A DNA stretch of 64,000 bases from Mytilisepta virgata. Lineage: Eukaryota > Mollusca > Bivalvia > Mytilida > Mytilidae. Position numbers and translations under genes: made by a program. Positions 1 through 12,100 of this stretch are shown in pieces (position 1 is the stretch's first letter; every line of letters begins with the position of its first letter). The notes beneath the pieces were generated by a model that made no database searches, was not told the DNA's origin, and worked only from the letters and a program-made list of their open reading frames with translations. The stretch is from NCBI GenBank assembly GCA_028015205.1, contig CM051518.1, positions 55,290,372 to 55,354,371 of the forward strand, in the 5' to 3' direction.

Positions 1-1
1 C

Positions 2-244
2 CACAAGGCAGTTCCAGAAGAAGCACCTCCTCAACGAAAAGCCCCTCCTCGACGTGATGCTCAGCGTACGTATGATAGTCCAGATTGGGAACGTGGAGCA
101 GAATGTTGGATTTGCCACATGATAGGTCATTTGAAGTATAACTGTCAAAACCGCAGAGTATTGGAAAGGAACGGAGAACGGTTGTACCCCAGGGACGCGA
201 AAGACTGGCGTGTACAAAATAATAGTAAAAATCGGATAAAATAA
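2..244 (+). pseudogene. Gag C-terminus of an LTR retrotransposon (partial)
   Basis: An open frame enters from the window edge and ends at TAA 242-244. It encodes a proline/arginine-rich stretch, then one retroviral zinc knuckle of the form C-x2-C-x4-H-x4-C (CWICHMIGHLKYNC), then a basic tail. In Gypsy-type elements this knuckle is the nucleic-acid-binding end of Gag, which packages element RNA in cytoplasmic particles. The protease frame follows within 5 bases, as expected for gag-pol. Only the last ~80 residues are visible, so the start and most of Gag lie outside. The element is defective downstream, so I call it a remnant. Confidence 0.75.
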
Positions 245-248
245 AAAT

Positions 249-724
249 GTAGTGGGAAATCCGGGAACTTGTATTATCAAAATTGGGAAAACACGCTTTC
301 GATCTTTAATTGACACAGGAGCGGATGCATCCTTAATTAGTAAAAAAAATGTTTGACAGATTACCGCAGAAACCAAAGGTTTCCAAAATTTCTCTAAACC
401 TACATACTGCTAGCGGAGAAATGTTGACTATAGTGGTTCAGGCTACCTTGTTTTTCACAATGAATGGTCAACCATTAGAACAGCAATTTCTTATAACTGA
501 TGGGCTCAATAGGAACTTCATTTGGGGAGAGATTTTAAAAAAAAATATGGGGTTAGGTTATATTTCGATTTAGGAATGTTAAGGATAGGAAGAATATATG
601 TCAAATTAGAAGATGACATTCACATTTCGGCTATAATTAGGTTAGATAAAAAACTCAAGTTAAAACCACAAACAGCCATGATATGTTATGGTGTGGTAAG
701 TAAAGGCTTCCAAAAATCAAAAGG
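249..724 (+). pseudogene. Retropepsin-type protease remnant of the LTR element
   Basis: The frame opening at 249 contains the aspartic protease active-site motif DTGA (codons from 312) followed by DASLIS. This is typical of retroviral-like proteases that cleave Gag-Pol. The frame breaks at an A8 run (342-349). It resumes in another frame at 349-573, then shifts again at an A9 run (about 537-545) into the frame 522-986, where the domain continues to about residue 65 of that ORF. Both shifts sit on homopolymers, so they may be decay or sequencing error. No reverse transcriptase or RNase H follows: the reading frame passes directly into integrase C-terminal sequence near 725. Confidence 0.7.
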
Positions 725-1307
725 GGGAATAATTGACGTGAATGAATCTTCGAGGTTTTCGCCATTCTTTTTATTATATAACAGAGACGTTGTTTTGCCC
801 TTAATCACGATCCTGAGACCCAGGCGTAGGTACATGGGTGAAGATCAACATCAGATTGCTCTTCAACAACAACATAAATCATTTATGTTGGTACATTGGC
901 ATATCAAAGAAGCCAGGAGAAAACAGAAGCGATATGCTGATAAAAATAGTAAGGAGAATTTTAAAGTTGGTGATTCGGTTTATTGAAGAACTCATAGAAG
1001 AACGAATAAACTAGATATAAAATGGACCCCATTCTATAGAATTATAAAACAAACTCGAACAGTAACGTATATTATACGTAACCAGTTAGATGGATCCAAA
1101 ACTTGTGCACATGAAAGACACATGAGGCTTGCAAATATTGAGAAATGGGAGATTCCTAAAGATCTGGAATCAAGAGCATTAAGGAGCACAAGGTTAGTTG
1201 TGCCTCTGGAAGATATTGATAATGAGTCGGAAGACGATGAAACTCCACAAGAAATGGTGGTACGTCATAAACGATTCGAGCGGGAAGACTCCTCTGATGA
1301 AGATTAA
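725..1307 (+). pseudogene. Integrase C-terminal remnant, Gypsy-type
   Basis: After about position 725 the frame encodes the end of a Gypsy-type integrase. There is an SPFFLLY motif (the usual 'SPF.LLYGRDP' site), a basic helix rich in KR, 'FKVGDSVY', then a region like the SH3-like C-terminal domain, and finally an acidic tail rich in D and E. One in-frame TGA (984-986) interrupts it, and the same frame continues from 987 to TAA at 1305-1307. The catalytic DDE core and all of RT/RNase H are missing, so the pol region is an internal-deletion product. The product could not integrate DNA. Confidence 0.7.
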
Positions 1308-1426
1308 ATCCCTCTTATGGAACTTAAAAGAAGACTTCATCAGAAGAAACGGTTGATAAAAACGCGGAAAAGGCGAACAACCAGAGTCAAGCAGAAGAAA
1401 ATCGAATTTAATAAAGTTTTTAGAAG

Positions 1427-1474
1427 TTGTACTGTGATGTACGGAATAAATTGTACTGTGATGTACGGAATAAA
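1427..1474 (+). repeat. Perfect 24-bp tandem duplication
   Basis: The unit ttgtactgtgatgtacggaa+taaa is present at 1427-1450 and again, identical, at 1451-1474. It lies between integrase and env, in or just before the env leader. Confidence 0.9.
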
Positions 1475-2937
1475 TTGGAGTTAATTGTTATTCTTTTCCT
1501 TTTAAGTTGTCACTTTGCTATGTATTACGTGTTGGTTGCATTAAAAAAAAACATCTATTTACCTGTCCAAGGACCTTATTTGCCTGGGGTTCTTAAAGGT
1601 CCCGAATTTCCTCAGGGGGCACAATTACGATCCCTCTCAAAAATTGGACTCGCAATTCAATTTCCCTCATGACCCTAAAAAAGAAATATGGACGTATTAT
1701 CAGACTTTGACGTGTACTACAATAATTCACCTCAATCAAATAATTGTAGTAGTATCGATTCCGTTAATAGACGCAATAGTTACTTTCGAAATTTATAAGA
1801 TATACAACTTTCCCGTTAGGAAAGAATTTGACAATAAAACTACTTTTGCAGTAAATTTTCAGTTAGAGACTGAAAATGTGGCAATTAACAAAGATAAGAC
1901 ACAATTCATTGCGCTTGATCAAAGTGAAGCTAATCAATGTAATCGACCATTAACTAATTATTGTACAATTAAAAGTCCTGTTTATCCCATAATGTCAAGC
2001 ACTTTTTGTGTAATTCAATTATTTAGGAATAATGGAAAGGGAATAAAACAACATTGTCAATTGATGATATCGGAAAATGATATTAAACCTCAAGCTAAGA
2101 ATTTAACAAATGGACATTGGTTAATTACCTCGAAAGAACCTTTGACGTTTAGCGTAACATGTGGAAAGTTGTCTAATTATAGAATGACTTCTCAAACTCC
2201 AGTTGATATAATTAAGTTAGATTTAACATGTTCAGCTCATAATGTTTACATGACATTACTACCTTATTATCATAAAGAAAGTCAATATAATGTGACGGGA
2301 ACATTTAAAAATTTGATTAATAATTATTTGTTTGGAGATGTAACCTTATGGAAAACAGTATTTGAAGAAATACCTAATCTTCAATCAAAAAAAATTACCT
2401 AACAAATTAACAAAGATAAAACGTATTCCCATTAAACAGTTGAAGGAAGAATTAAATAGTGTTAATTTGGACTTGAAGACTATGCCCAAGAGCCCTAGAT
2501 ATTGGATATGTATTTTAGGCACACTGTGTTTAATACTATTAATTTTAATAATTAAATTTCATCATAAATTGATAAATAAGTGTGGGAATAAGTATAAGGG
2601 TAGGTTAAGGTCAGTCAAAAAGGGAAATGAGGGGGAGAATCGCTTGATGTATGGTAGAGATGGTAACAAAGTCTGGAATATGACAAAGATGAGCAGATAT
2701 GATCCAAGACGACCTGAACCTTCCGCTCCTTCAAGGTTACCAGAAGTAGGAACTACAAATGACATTGTTAGACCAAACTCTAGACTTTCCAAGTTATTTT
2801 TGAAGGAAAAATATGGACTTATATCGACTGATGATGTGCTGGCCGACAAAAGAATTTCATGGCAAGAACGAAATTGGTGTCGTAAATATGACTCTGAGAA
2901 CAATTTGACAACTGAAGCAGACGAAGCCGTTGGATAA
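1427..2937 (+). pseudogene. Envelope-like (F-type) ORF remnant of the LTR element
   Basis: The region has three frames. A hydrophobic leader-like segment (1427-1672) is followed, after a frame change near 1644-1672, by a 252-residue ORF to 2402. A third ORF (2362-2937) overlaps it and takes over at an A8 run near 2389-2396. The middle ORF has cysteine spacing and a 'VNFQLETENVAINKDKTQF' block that I recognise as similar to Env proteins of errantivirus-like elements, related to baculovirus F. The third ORF has a membrane anchor at residues 47-65 (nt 2500-2556; WICILGTLCLILLI) and a basic cytoplasmic tail of ~125 residues. Most of the surface subunit seems lost. This is a broken copy, family assignment by motif only. 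Confidence 0.55.
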
Positions 2938-4545
2938 ATGCCAATTCTACCGCTAAGGAAAAGAAGATCCGAAATGGATCATATGACTCCGGAACCGATG
3001 ATGTCAGTCAAAACTGGACGCAATGTTGACGCGGAGATCGATGTCAAAACGATCTCATCGTCACCCACAAAAGGGACTCTTTCAAAGTAGTTTCGACAAG
3101 ACAAAGTCGAAGGACATTAATTCGATTTACCCAAGTTTAAGACAAGAAGTGAAGGACAATGAAGCCAGAGTGTAGACGTCCACTGATACTGGATTCGTTG
3201 TAGCAGGAGTATCGGGATAGATCCAGTTACCTGGACATTTTGTTAATTACTCAATTGGATCTTATGTGTATCATGAAAACCGAATTTACCAAAATTACAG
3301 AACATTACCATCAAAATGAGGAGTGAACTGATTGGTCTTGTGTACATATACATTTATCTATATAGACTTATAATCGTTTTTATATAAGCTGTTTATTTTG
3401 AAAAGGACAGAACATTGATTAGATTACTGACAGTAATTTCATATGAAGTTATAATTGTGCATGCTTAATTTTTTATTATGATAATTATTGAAAATGTTAG
3501 CGATATGTATTAATCTAACACTCTTAAGATATACTCAAAATTACAAATTGCTACAAAGAAAACTGACACAATTGATTTTTATGAAAGAAATTTATCAAAA
3601 GATGTGACATACTTGTTGATTGTGACAAGAAATAGTTAGAAGGCAGTTAATTGAACATGGAAATAAGAATTAACATATATAATCTCTGAGCGTGACTGAC
3701 ATTCGGTCTGCTTAGCCATGAGGGGTAAGTTCTTCACAAGAAGGACGCCTATGACAGCGGCAGCGGGCAGTCATCCTTTATAAAGGAATACGCCAGAGAA
3801 ATAAATGACCATAGAAAATTGATATTCAAAGAAATAACAATATTTCTAAATTGTTGAGGGACAAATGTAATACTATGGTCATAAGCAAAAAGAGCAGAAA
3901 AATAAATAAGAGAAAATACAACAAGTTCAAATTTAATATATGTCACAAAGTACAATAATTATATAAAACACAATAAATAATCGGAATGAAAGCTTGTTTA
4001 GACTAGAGTATAAAATAATGAATATCTATCCGTTTTACTATCTATATCTCACGTGTGGTAGGTTATTGTATATACATTTAAAAGTGTTACTTGGATAAAG
4101 TGTTGATGATTCGGACATGTTATCATAAATATATAGTGGACTTTATTACCAGTTAAAAGAGTTAATTAAACAGATAATGATGACCACCTATGTTTTCCGG
4201 TCAGCGAGGAATATTTAAATGGTTTTTCATTTTTATGGTACCTATTTTATGTTTCAGTTAATTAACATATTTTTTAATGGCACATATTTTATGTTTAACT
4301 TATTTACATTTATTTTTAATTGCCGAGTAATCAATTAACACGCCCCGTGTTTGGGAACGTGACAAAAACAGTACAAAAGGAGAATCCAGAGGGAAGTCAG
4401 GGTGACCGTGCCTCGAGATACTGGCGAGAAACATAGCTATTATTATCTGTTTATTGTTTGCTGTTTGCCGTTAATTGTTTTACTTGGATTTTATGTACAG
4501 ATTTGTTTAATGTAATTAACATTAAAGACATTTATAGCACACAGC
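2938..4545 (+). other. 3' non-coding end of the LTR element, probable 3' LTR inside
   Basis: There is no convincing gene. A short open stretch near 3216-3319 (protein motif LPGHFVNYSIGSYVYHENR) may be one more env-side remnant. A 3' LTR is expected in about 3.3-4.55 kb. Promoter-like sequence is present (tataatctctgagcg near 3679, tataaagg near 3778) and the AT-rich end near 4545 finishes in 'agcacaca'. The 5' LTR is outside the window, so the LTR boundaries cannot be fixed. Confidence 0.35.
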
Positions 4546-4596
4546 GTGAAGTACTGGCCATTTTAAATAGACGATCACGAGGTATAGGGTTACAAT

Positions 4597-5850
4597 ACGA
4601 CGCATTACAAGGGGTTACCTCTCATCAGCGACATTAAAACCGAAACATCAGTATTCCTATAAACAGAAGTAAAACATACAAGAATTTCTTGGTAAAATTA
4701 ATTTAAGATTAGAAAGATATTAATAAAAAGGACAAATATACCTAAGCAGCCAAAAACAAAAATAAAAACGAAATCCATTGGACAGACAAACCCGGGAAGA
4801 CAAATGAACAAGCACAAGCACAAACACAAACACAACAAATCAACACAGAGAACAAAAAAAAACAATGAACAACACGAACTACTATAAAAAGCAGAAGTGA
4901 ACCTAGGTGCTCAAGTTATCCCGGATAAAACCCTGGTTAAGAAGCTTTTATAACAGCAGTAATCCTCTTTGTCGAAAGTCCGAGTAACTCACGCATACCC
5001 TTGAAAATTGGATAAGCTGAGAAACTTAGACGCCATATGCAGGTATTACTACTCAGGAAGGGAAAATTAATAATAAATTCATAATAAATATTGTTACAAG
5101 CACCCAGCAAATTGTAATTCACACGTTTTGATGTCATGGATGTCAGAGAAATGTCGGACTATGGGATTTTCTGCCACTTTCAATGTCTTTGGTCACATCG
5201 TAGCATCGTAAAATTCAAATTTGTTTATGGAGAAGGCATGATAATAAGAAAACAATGACCATCTGCAGGAAAATTTGCAATTCTTGTTTATTACGATCAT
5301 CATCAAAGACACATTATCTCAACATCGAATTTACAACTGAAGATGTGACCGTCTAGGGTCACCAAGCTGCTTAAACCACCTGGTTACCGATGTCACTGAA
5401 GATACAAAAAACTAAATTTAAATTATGTTGAAAAAAAAAATATTATGAACAACGAAAACTCCTACCAACAAAAAAAGTTTCTGCCCATGTATAAGATAAA
5501 CTTAAAGCATCCAAAGAAAGTCTCATTAGAGATGTAATGACAGGAGACACAATTTGGACGTTCTTATTTACATTTAACATTTTAAAAGTACAAATATGGA
5601 TTATTCTTGATCGAGTAAAAAAAACTGTTGGATTAACCAAAAGAACCGGAGGTTTTTTCAAACAAGACATATAAAACGATTGATGGAATATTTAATTAAT
5701 ATATACGATATTATAGTAGAATGTATAGTTTGCGTACACAGTTATATTTTGTAATCCATTCGACGTAATTGTTTTCTTTAAAAAAATGCTCTGTTTCAAT
5801 GCTAAACCAAATGAATGTATACAAATCTGATTCATCAAACGTAGATTGCA
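4597..5850 (-). repeat. Dispersed ~1.25 kb repeat with inverted RT fragment (copy 1)
   Basis: This block matches 24240-25525 along most of its length. Shared anchors include 'ttacctctcatcagc' near 4615/24252 and 24.25 kb, and the 'gtgaccgtctagggtcac' area near 5345. The shared end is 'gattcatcaaacgtagattgcaatga' (about 5830 and 25500; only part matched exactly). On the minus strand, 4937-5137 encodes part of the YIDD-type reverse transcriptase family seen elsewhere here, including NFPFLSSN and RELLGLSTK. It marks the left edge of duplicated unit A. Confidence 0.75.
4925..5140 (-). pseudogene. Reverse-transcriptase C-terminal fragment, inverted
   Basis: The minus-strand translation carries NFPFLSSN and then, after small deletions and substitutions, a degraded version of the block that reads 'ISQLIRFSRAC.SY.DF' in better copies. 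It corresponds to the part after the YIDD catalytic motif in the copies at 7.7, 15.1, 25.6 and 36.8 kb. Only about 65 residues remain, with no catalytic site. The element class is tentative (Penelope-like or a related non-LTR type). Confidence 0.6.
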
Positions 5851-7560
5851 ATGAGGTGGAATATTTTGCTGTAATTGTAAATGTCACACTGCACGATACA
5901 TGATGCTGATGTAAAGAATAGCATATGTTATGGTGTTTTTTACCATATATATGGAAAGCTTGGCAAATGTGGTTATAATAAATAATGAATTTATTTTATT
6001 AAATCCCAGACAATTTATTGATTGAATATACATGAAAAATAAGATATTTGATGTTATTCAACCACATGGAAACAGAGTAGAATAAATGTTGTTTAAAAGC
6101 GAAAAATGACCCTATAGTCCTTAGAATATTAATGAATTATGAAATTAAATAATAGACACAATTACTTGTTTATGCATGCAATATGACTATAAATACATAT
6201 AAAATTACAGGCATTGCATGGCATCAGAATATTCATTACAGGCAATTTCAATAGTGAGGGTGAATCTTTAATATTTTAGCTTAATAAATTAAAAGAAACT
6301 GCATTCCGAAACTTTAATTTTTGAGCGTTTTTTTAATAAAGTGAATCAAAATAAGCGTACTATACGTGTTCGGTTCATACAATCTATATTTATATCATGT
6401 CTCTCTTCTCTCAGGTGCAGTCAGGGCTTAGCTAAAGTTTAATAACAAATTAATAGATAAAAGAAATCAAATTTGACCCATAGCTGCCAATCGTTCATAA
6501 CCTGACTGGCAGAAGCCTTTCAGTTGTTGCAACCTGTTTGGCATTTTAAAATATTTTTCTCGGTCATTGCAGTTAGCTATAGTTTTTGACAGCTTGATAT
6601 TTCGCAGCTTGGTCTCAAAGGAGAAACAATGGCTGTGCAAGAAAAATCCGATTTTATATTTCCAAACTGTCTAGCTACAGAGAAAAGACTATAAACCTGT
6701 CAGAAGAGAATGTTGTACCGATCGAAAGGTTCCATTAATACATTTAAAACTTTCTGAACATATCAATCTGTCAATATCGATACATGCTATACAATATTGT
6801 ACAGTTTCTGCCAGCGAGGATTCCAAAACATACAAGAAGAATATTCCCAATTAAATAAGTGTTAATAAATGTATTATAAATAAAAGAGGTACTTAATTTA
6901 AAAGAAACGTAAAATAATATGGAAATATATTAAACAACAAAATGGGTAACAGGAAAGGTCAACAATGACATACAATCAATCAACCCACCGAAAAGACGGA
7001 TCTCAGGACAAAAAAAAATAAGAGACATAAAATACAACCGAGACACTAAACAGTGGTAAGATTAAACCATTTTTATTAGTACCCTACCCGTCGGACTTTC
7101 TCTGTCCGGACACCCTTGTGTCTCTTTTCAAAGATTTTAATATTCATATTGATAAGTATTACAGAGGGCCTTCAGAATATCTGTGAAACATCATACATGT
7201 CATATTCCATCAATATGATGGCGTCAATCCGATGTGGATTCTTAAAAACTCAAAAAATTGACTACAATATCTAAAATCAAAATATTGTGGCTACATGTAA
7301 CAGCATAAAAACATTCCAAATCTCTACACTCTACACTACCATACCACCTTCCCAACTAAAAGATCGCTTAAAACAACTAGTTCGTCAATGTTTTTCATGA
7401 AAAATGGCACACACAGGTATAAATTTCTAGTTCTAGGTAGAGAAAAGGCTTATGTAATTAACCATTCTTATTCTGACAAAAAATATTCTGAAGATAAAAT
7501 TACAAACATGATTTTCTCATAAACAATATATTTGTTGAATTTAGCGGTCTAATTGTTCAA
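5851..7560. other. No gene seen; AT-rich
   Basis: Both strands are dense in stops and no ORF has recognisable content. The block has no counterpart in unit B, where the inverted repeat joins the direct RT fragment at once (about 25.53 kb). It is therefore either an insertion in unit A or a deletion in unit B. Confidence 0.5.
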
Positions 7561-7570
7561 CAAACAATCA

Positions 7571-8600
7571 GCATCCTATGGGAGCTAACTGTGCTCCTGT
7601 CCTCGGCGACCTGTTTCTGTACTCATATGAAGCGTAATTCATTCAAGGGCTACACGTGAAAACAAAAAAAAAAACAAAAAAAAAGAACCCAATCCTTTAA
7701 TTTCACTTTTCGTTATATAGATGACGTGTTGTTAAATAACGACAAATTCCAAGACTTTCTACATCTCATCTACCCTAGTGAGCTTGAAATTAAGGATACT
7801 ACAGATACTCCAAAGTCCGCTTCGTATTTGATTTGTTTCTTGAAATAGACGATGAGGGACATTTCAAGACAAACAAAACTTTATAACAAACGTGATGAAT
7901 TTAACTTTCCTATTGCTAACTTCCCTTCTTGAGTAGCAATATACCAGCATCTCCTGCATATTGCGTCTACGTTTCTCAGCTTATCTGATTTTCATGGGGC
8001 ATGCGTGAGTTACGCTGACTTTCGACCGAGAGGATTACTGCTGTCATCAAAACGTCTTAACCAGCGTTTTATAGGGATAAGTTGATGTCATCACTTCGGA
8101 AATTTTACCGTCGTCATCACGAATTGATTGACCGATACATTGAATCAATATCTAGGATGATGTTGGACCTGTTCCCTCTGTCGTTACATTTTATGCGCCT
8201 CCACTGATTTGTGACTTCCACCAGATTGACTTTGTCGAACTTCGTGACGGGTGCCGTATACGGAGCAGGAACTGCTTACTCTTCCGGAACACCAGGGTTC
8301 ACTCCTGGTTTTTATAGGAGTTCGTGTTGTTCATTGATTTTTAATTTGATATGTTCATGTGTTCATTTGTTGTGCTTGTGGTTGTTCATTTGTCTTCCCG
8401 GATTTTTCTGTCCAATGGATCACGTTTTTTTTTATTTGCTGCTTATGTATATTTGTCCTTTTTATATATTTCTAGTGTTTTCTGATTTGTGTCATTTTTT
8501 GTTTGGGTGTAAATTTTTGATGAAAATCTTTTTAAACACATTATTTATTACCGCACAGTACATGAAGTTAAAAATCGACGGATGTAGGGTGTGATCCTAT
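7571..8600 (+). pseudogene. Reverse-transcriptase fragment, YIDD family (unit A, left)
   Basis: The fragment begins at an RT motif (GANCAPVLGDLFLYSYE, near 7580-7630), passes RYIDDVL (7713-7735, catalytic motif intact) and continues through FQDFLHLIYPSELEIKDT. Further on are the blocks 'NIPASPAYCVYVSQL' and 'FYRRHHELIDRY', broken by several 1-2 base shifts and a stop. It ends with the non-coding tail 'gtgacgggtgccgtatacgg' shared by the other copies. The family is a retroelement RT seen repeatedly in bivalve sequence; I place it only tentatively with Penelope-like elements because no GIY-YIG domain is visible. It forms the left direct-repeat flank of the peptide gene copy A. Confidence 0.7.
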
Positions 8601-9090
8601 GGTTAAAGACCTTCTACCAACTCCACAAATGAACAACACGAATAAAACGGACGTATTAATGCATTTTTTTATTATTTTCTAACATTACATAAGTACATTT
8701 TCAATGTGTATTTTTTATCTTTGTGCAATGTGTATGATTAAGTTTGTGTATGCTGAATTTTACCTTTGTATATGCATATGCAGATTGCTAATCAAGATTT
8801 AAAAGACATTTATATCTCAACTAGCTGATAGAATGCCATAGTACAAGGGTAATAAAACATTAAATTTGATCCGTGAATATAAAAGAAGAATATGACTAGC
8901 ACATGTGTTACATGATTAATTATTACTGAGATGGAAACAAACTCGAATAGTTCTCGAGGGATGAAATTATACAAAGAAAGTGAACAAAATCTGTTTATTC
9001 TTCTAATTATAATATCACGGAAATAGCAAAGAAAACATTAACAATTACACACGCAGCTATATGTAGCAACATATGGTGCCATCATGATAT
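8601..9090. other. Upstream region of peptide gene copy A
   Basis: No gene here. From about 8810 ('tatctcaactagctgatag') the sequence is collinear with 31080-31370 upstream of copy B, so the promoter-proximal ~300 bases were duplicated with the gene. Confidence 0.6.
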
Positions 9091-9093
9091 GTG

Positions 9094-9104
9094 TATATAT
9101 ATAT
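9094..9104 (+). promoter_or_regulatory. Probable TATA box of peptide gene copy A
   Basis: tatatatatat lies 34-44 bases before the ATG at 9138, which would put the transcription start close to the ATG and give a very short 5' UTR. The equivalent 'gtatatatat' is kept in copy B at 31366-31374. Confidence 0.5.
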
Positions 9105-9137
9105 GAGATTGAGGTATTAGAAAGGCATACCGCCACC

Positions 9138-9183
9138 ATGGTCAGAGTTATAATCTTCCTTGCATTTGTTGCTATTGCTGCAG
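9138..9183 (+). CDS. Copy A exon 1: signal peptide
   Basis: It encodes MVRVIIFLAFVAIAA plus the first base of an Ala codon. A hydrophobic core of about 12 residues follows one Arg, with small residues at the end, as for signal peptidase cleavage. The donor is G|gtaatc. Copy B exon 1 (31409-31454) encodes the same peptide. Confidence 0.75.
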
Positions 9184-12100
9184 GTAATCTTACTCTTTTT
9201 TCAGTTTTTACACATCTATTTTATGTGTTGTTTTGCAATTAAAATATGTTTTTTTTTTAAAAATTATTAATGTATCTAAAAATAGGTAATGTCTACAAGA
9301 CTATTAAAATATCAACTGCACAACATGAGAATTAAAAATATTAAACATACATGATTTTTGTCTCTTTATGTATCTTTAAAAATGAAGAAATGCATTTAAT
9401 TTTCTATATAAGATGCATTTTTATATTTCAAAAGTAAAACCGTTTTTCCATATACAGTACGTTTTTATAACCGTTATCTATGTACTTAAAGCTCGCTTTT
9501 ACTATGATGGAAACGATTACAAAGGTGGATACCTAGGCGGATACTATCCTGACCGTGGCTATAAGAGTTATTATGGATTTAAAATTGTTGGTGGAAAGTT
9601 TAGTTACTTAGGGAAATGTAAGTATAGGACAGCGATTTGATTGAGTAAATTACTTTATTTGATCGATATAATTTTATTTTGTTACAAAATATTTCTAAGG
9701 AAATTTCTAGATATAACTTCAAAAAGGTAGAAATATCTGACTGGCAAGGATTACCTGTAGCAATAATTCTGATCTAAAAATGAAATCTTTGCAGTGATTG
9801 TCGTGTTACATTTACTTACGTTGAAATGAACTTGCACTTATACTTGAATCATCTTTTAGTTCATTAAAACCTTAAAAAGTTGAAAATGGCGTTTGCAAAG
9901 ATAGTATGAAAGCACCCAAAGGTTGGAGACAGAAGTAGGATTCTTAATACTTCTTGTGTAATACCACAAAAGACCAATTATCCAAAATGATATGCATGTA
10001 ATAAAAGTTGGAAGAAACTTTTTCGACCAAAGCGCTAGGACTGGAGGTTGATTTCTGTAATATTCAAATAGATCATGATACGGTGGTATTTGCATGGGCT
10101 TAAACGTGTGTTGGGTGCACTATAGTGGTTTTTTTTATGACCACCTCCAAACATATTTTTAAAATAATAAAAAAAAAGAATGATAATGATAATATCATGA
10201 TGGTACTATGTGCCAATAAAAGGTTATTTTTGAAAAAATACACAGCGTGGTAAATGTAACATAAATTCAAAGGACCATCTTACATCCAGAGACAAATTAA
10301 AACATTGGAAAGAACATAAACAAATAAACACAAAACATGAACATGAGCAATATGGATCCACACATTTATTTTACCCAAAGCCAATAAAATTAATATTAAA
10401 TACAACGTTCCATGTGTATTTATATAATATACAATGCAGTGGTACTCAATGCCTGAAATGGTGAAAACCAAAACAATAACCCCAAAATATCAAAAGGAAA
10501 TTTTAAAAATGCCAAAATTAAGAGGTTAAACCAAAACCAACTAATGACAGCGATGTGCACGTATGTGATAAAAAATGTATTGAGTATTTAAATCTTGCCG
10601 TTATAGAAATTATGATTTTACACAATTTAACGTAAGCTAAGGGCTAGTAAACTATTTTTTTTTATCTCTTACCAATAATTCTGCCTTCTTTAATCTTGAA
10701 TAATTTGATTTTTAAATCTTTGAATGTTAAAACAAAATATCGATAACAATATAAACATAAAATGTATTTCCGTTACACAAACCGACCTTAGCTGAAAACA
10801 TACACTACGGAGAAATTTATTAGTTTTCTAAAAAATGGAAACATTTTCAATAGTGAATTGTAAAATGTCAATTTAACCCTATCATCGATTTTTGCAACCA
10901 GGTTGATACATGTAATACCCCAAGGAACTCGTTGTCCACCAGAAAAAAGCATCCACCCATCGGTTTTAAAAATTATTTGAATTTCGTGTGACCTTAGTCA
11001 AATAAGTTACCTTGATAAATGGAAATAAGGGAAATGGGGTAATTAATATTAATGAAAGTGTTGATTTTAGGTTTATTTTTTTTATCTTCCAGCGTACAAG
11101 CTAAAATGCAGTCCAGATCGTTTCTACGGTCTGTGGAATGGTTGTTACAGTTCATACAACAGTAGAAAGATTTGCTTTGACAGACTTTATAAACAACATT
11201 ATTTTGAACCATTTCTTAATGGTAATTTTCTTTTTTTATATATTGTTTGACAAAAAAGTCCAATACTATTTAAATTCATGAAATAAACTTTTCTTGTCTA
11301 CATTTAATTGCTAAATTCTTTCTAGTTTTAGAAATGCATAATTATTTAAAATTTTGTCATAAACCTAGAAGCCAAGTTTTTCCTTTCTTGATCAAATCTT
11401 TTTCGGTTCGACTAGGATGAAAATGTTAAAAGCCAAAAATCTACCAAACAGGAAATCCGATATGTTTACAAGAAAAAGCAAACTTTAGATTAGATCAATA
11501 GGAATTTCAAAGGTAAAAGATTAATATGTTTAATAAAACAAGCTTGTTATAGAATAGCCAATCTCCTCCGCTAATCATAGGTCAATAATATTAATAAGAA
11601 GACACAAAGTTGCAAAATAAAGTGGTACGATACAATGCTGATCTGACCTATGACCAATTTAATTACAATCAGTTGGGCTATGAATTAAATTCTACAGTTT
11701 TTTATTTTAATATATGATAACTTGAGACATTTAAAAAGTATGAGAGTCTTCCAAAATATTTACTAAAGATGGAATCGCAATGTTTGAAATCAGTTTTTCC
11801 AATCAATTGCTGTTTCACACTTGAATGCTTAACTATATGGTTGCTAGGCAATTTTCCCATAAATTGAAGGTCGGAAATTTATCAAAGATGGAATTATCTC
11901 ACGCAACTTTTTCACACCCGATTAATTTAATGTATAGTTTCTAGGTACTTTTCCAAAGATTTAAATGTCTTAGAGTCTTCCAGAATATGTATCAAATATA
12001 AATTTTAATTTTATGATTCTAATTTTTTGAAGAAATTGCTGATTCACACCTGAAATTATTCCTCTGTTTCGTTGATAGCACAAATAAATTTTACATTTTA

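Noticed and set aside
8211..8594. 127-codon ORF with hydrophobic stretches
   Set aside because: It lies in the shared non-coding tail of the RT fragment family; the other copies do not keep the frame.
9413..9640. ORF starting upstream of exon 2 as a possible single-exon gene
   Set aside because: Its first ~26 codons precede a splice acceptor in the correct phase and are not hydrophobic-leader-like; the real start is the signal-peptide exon at 9138.
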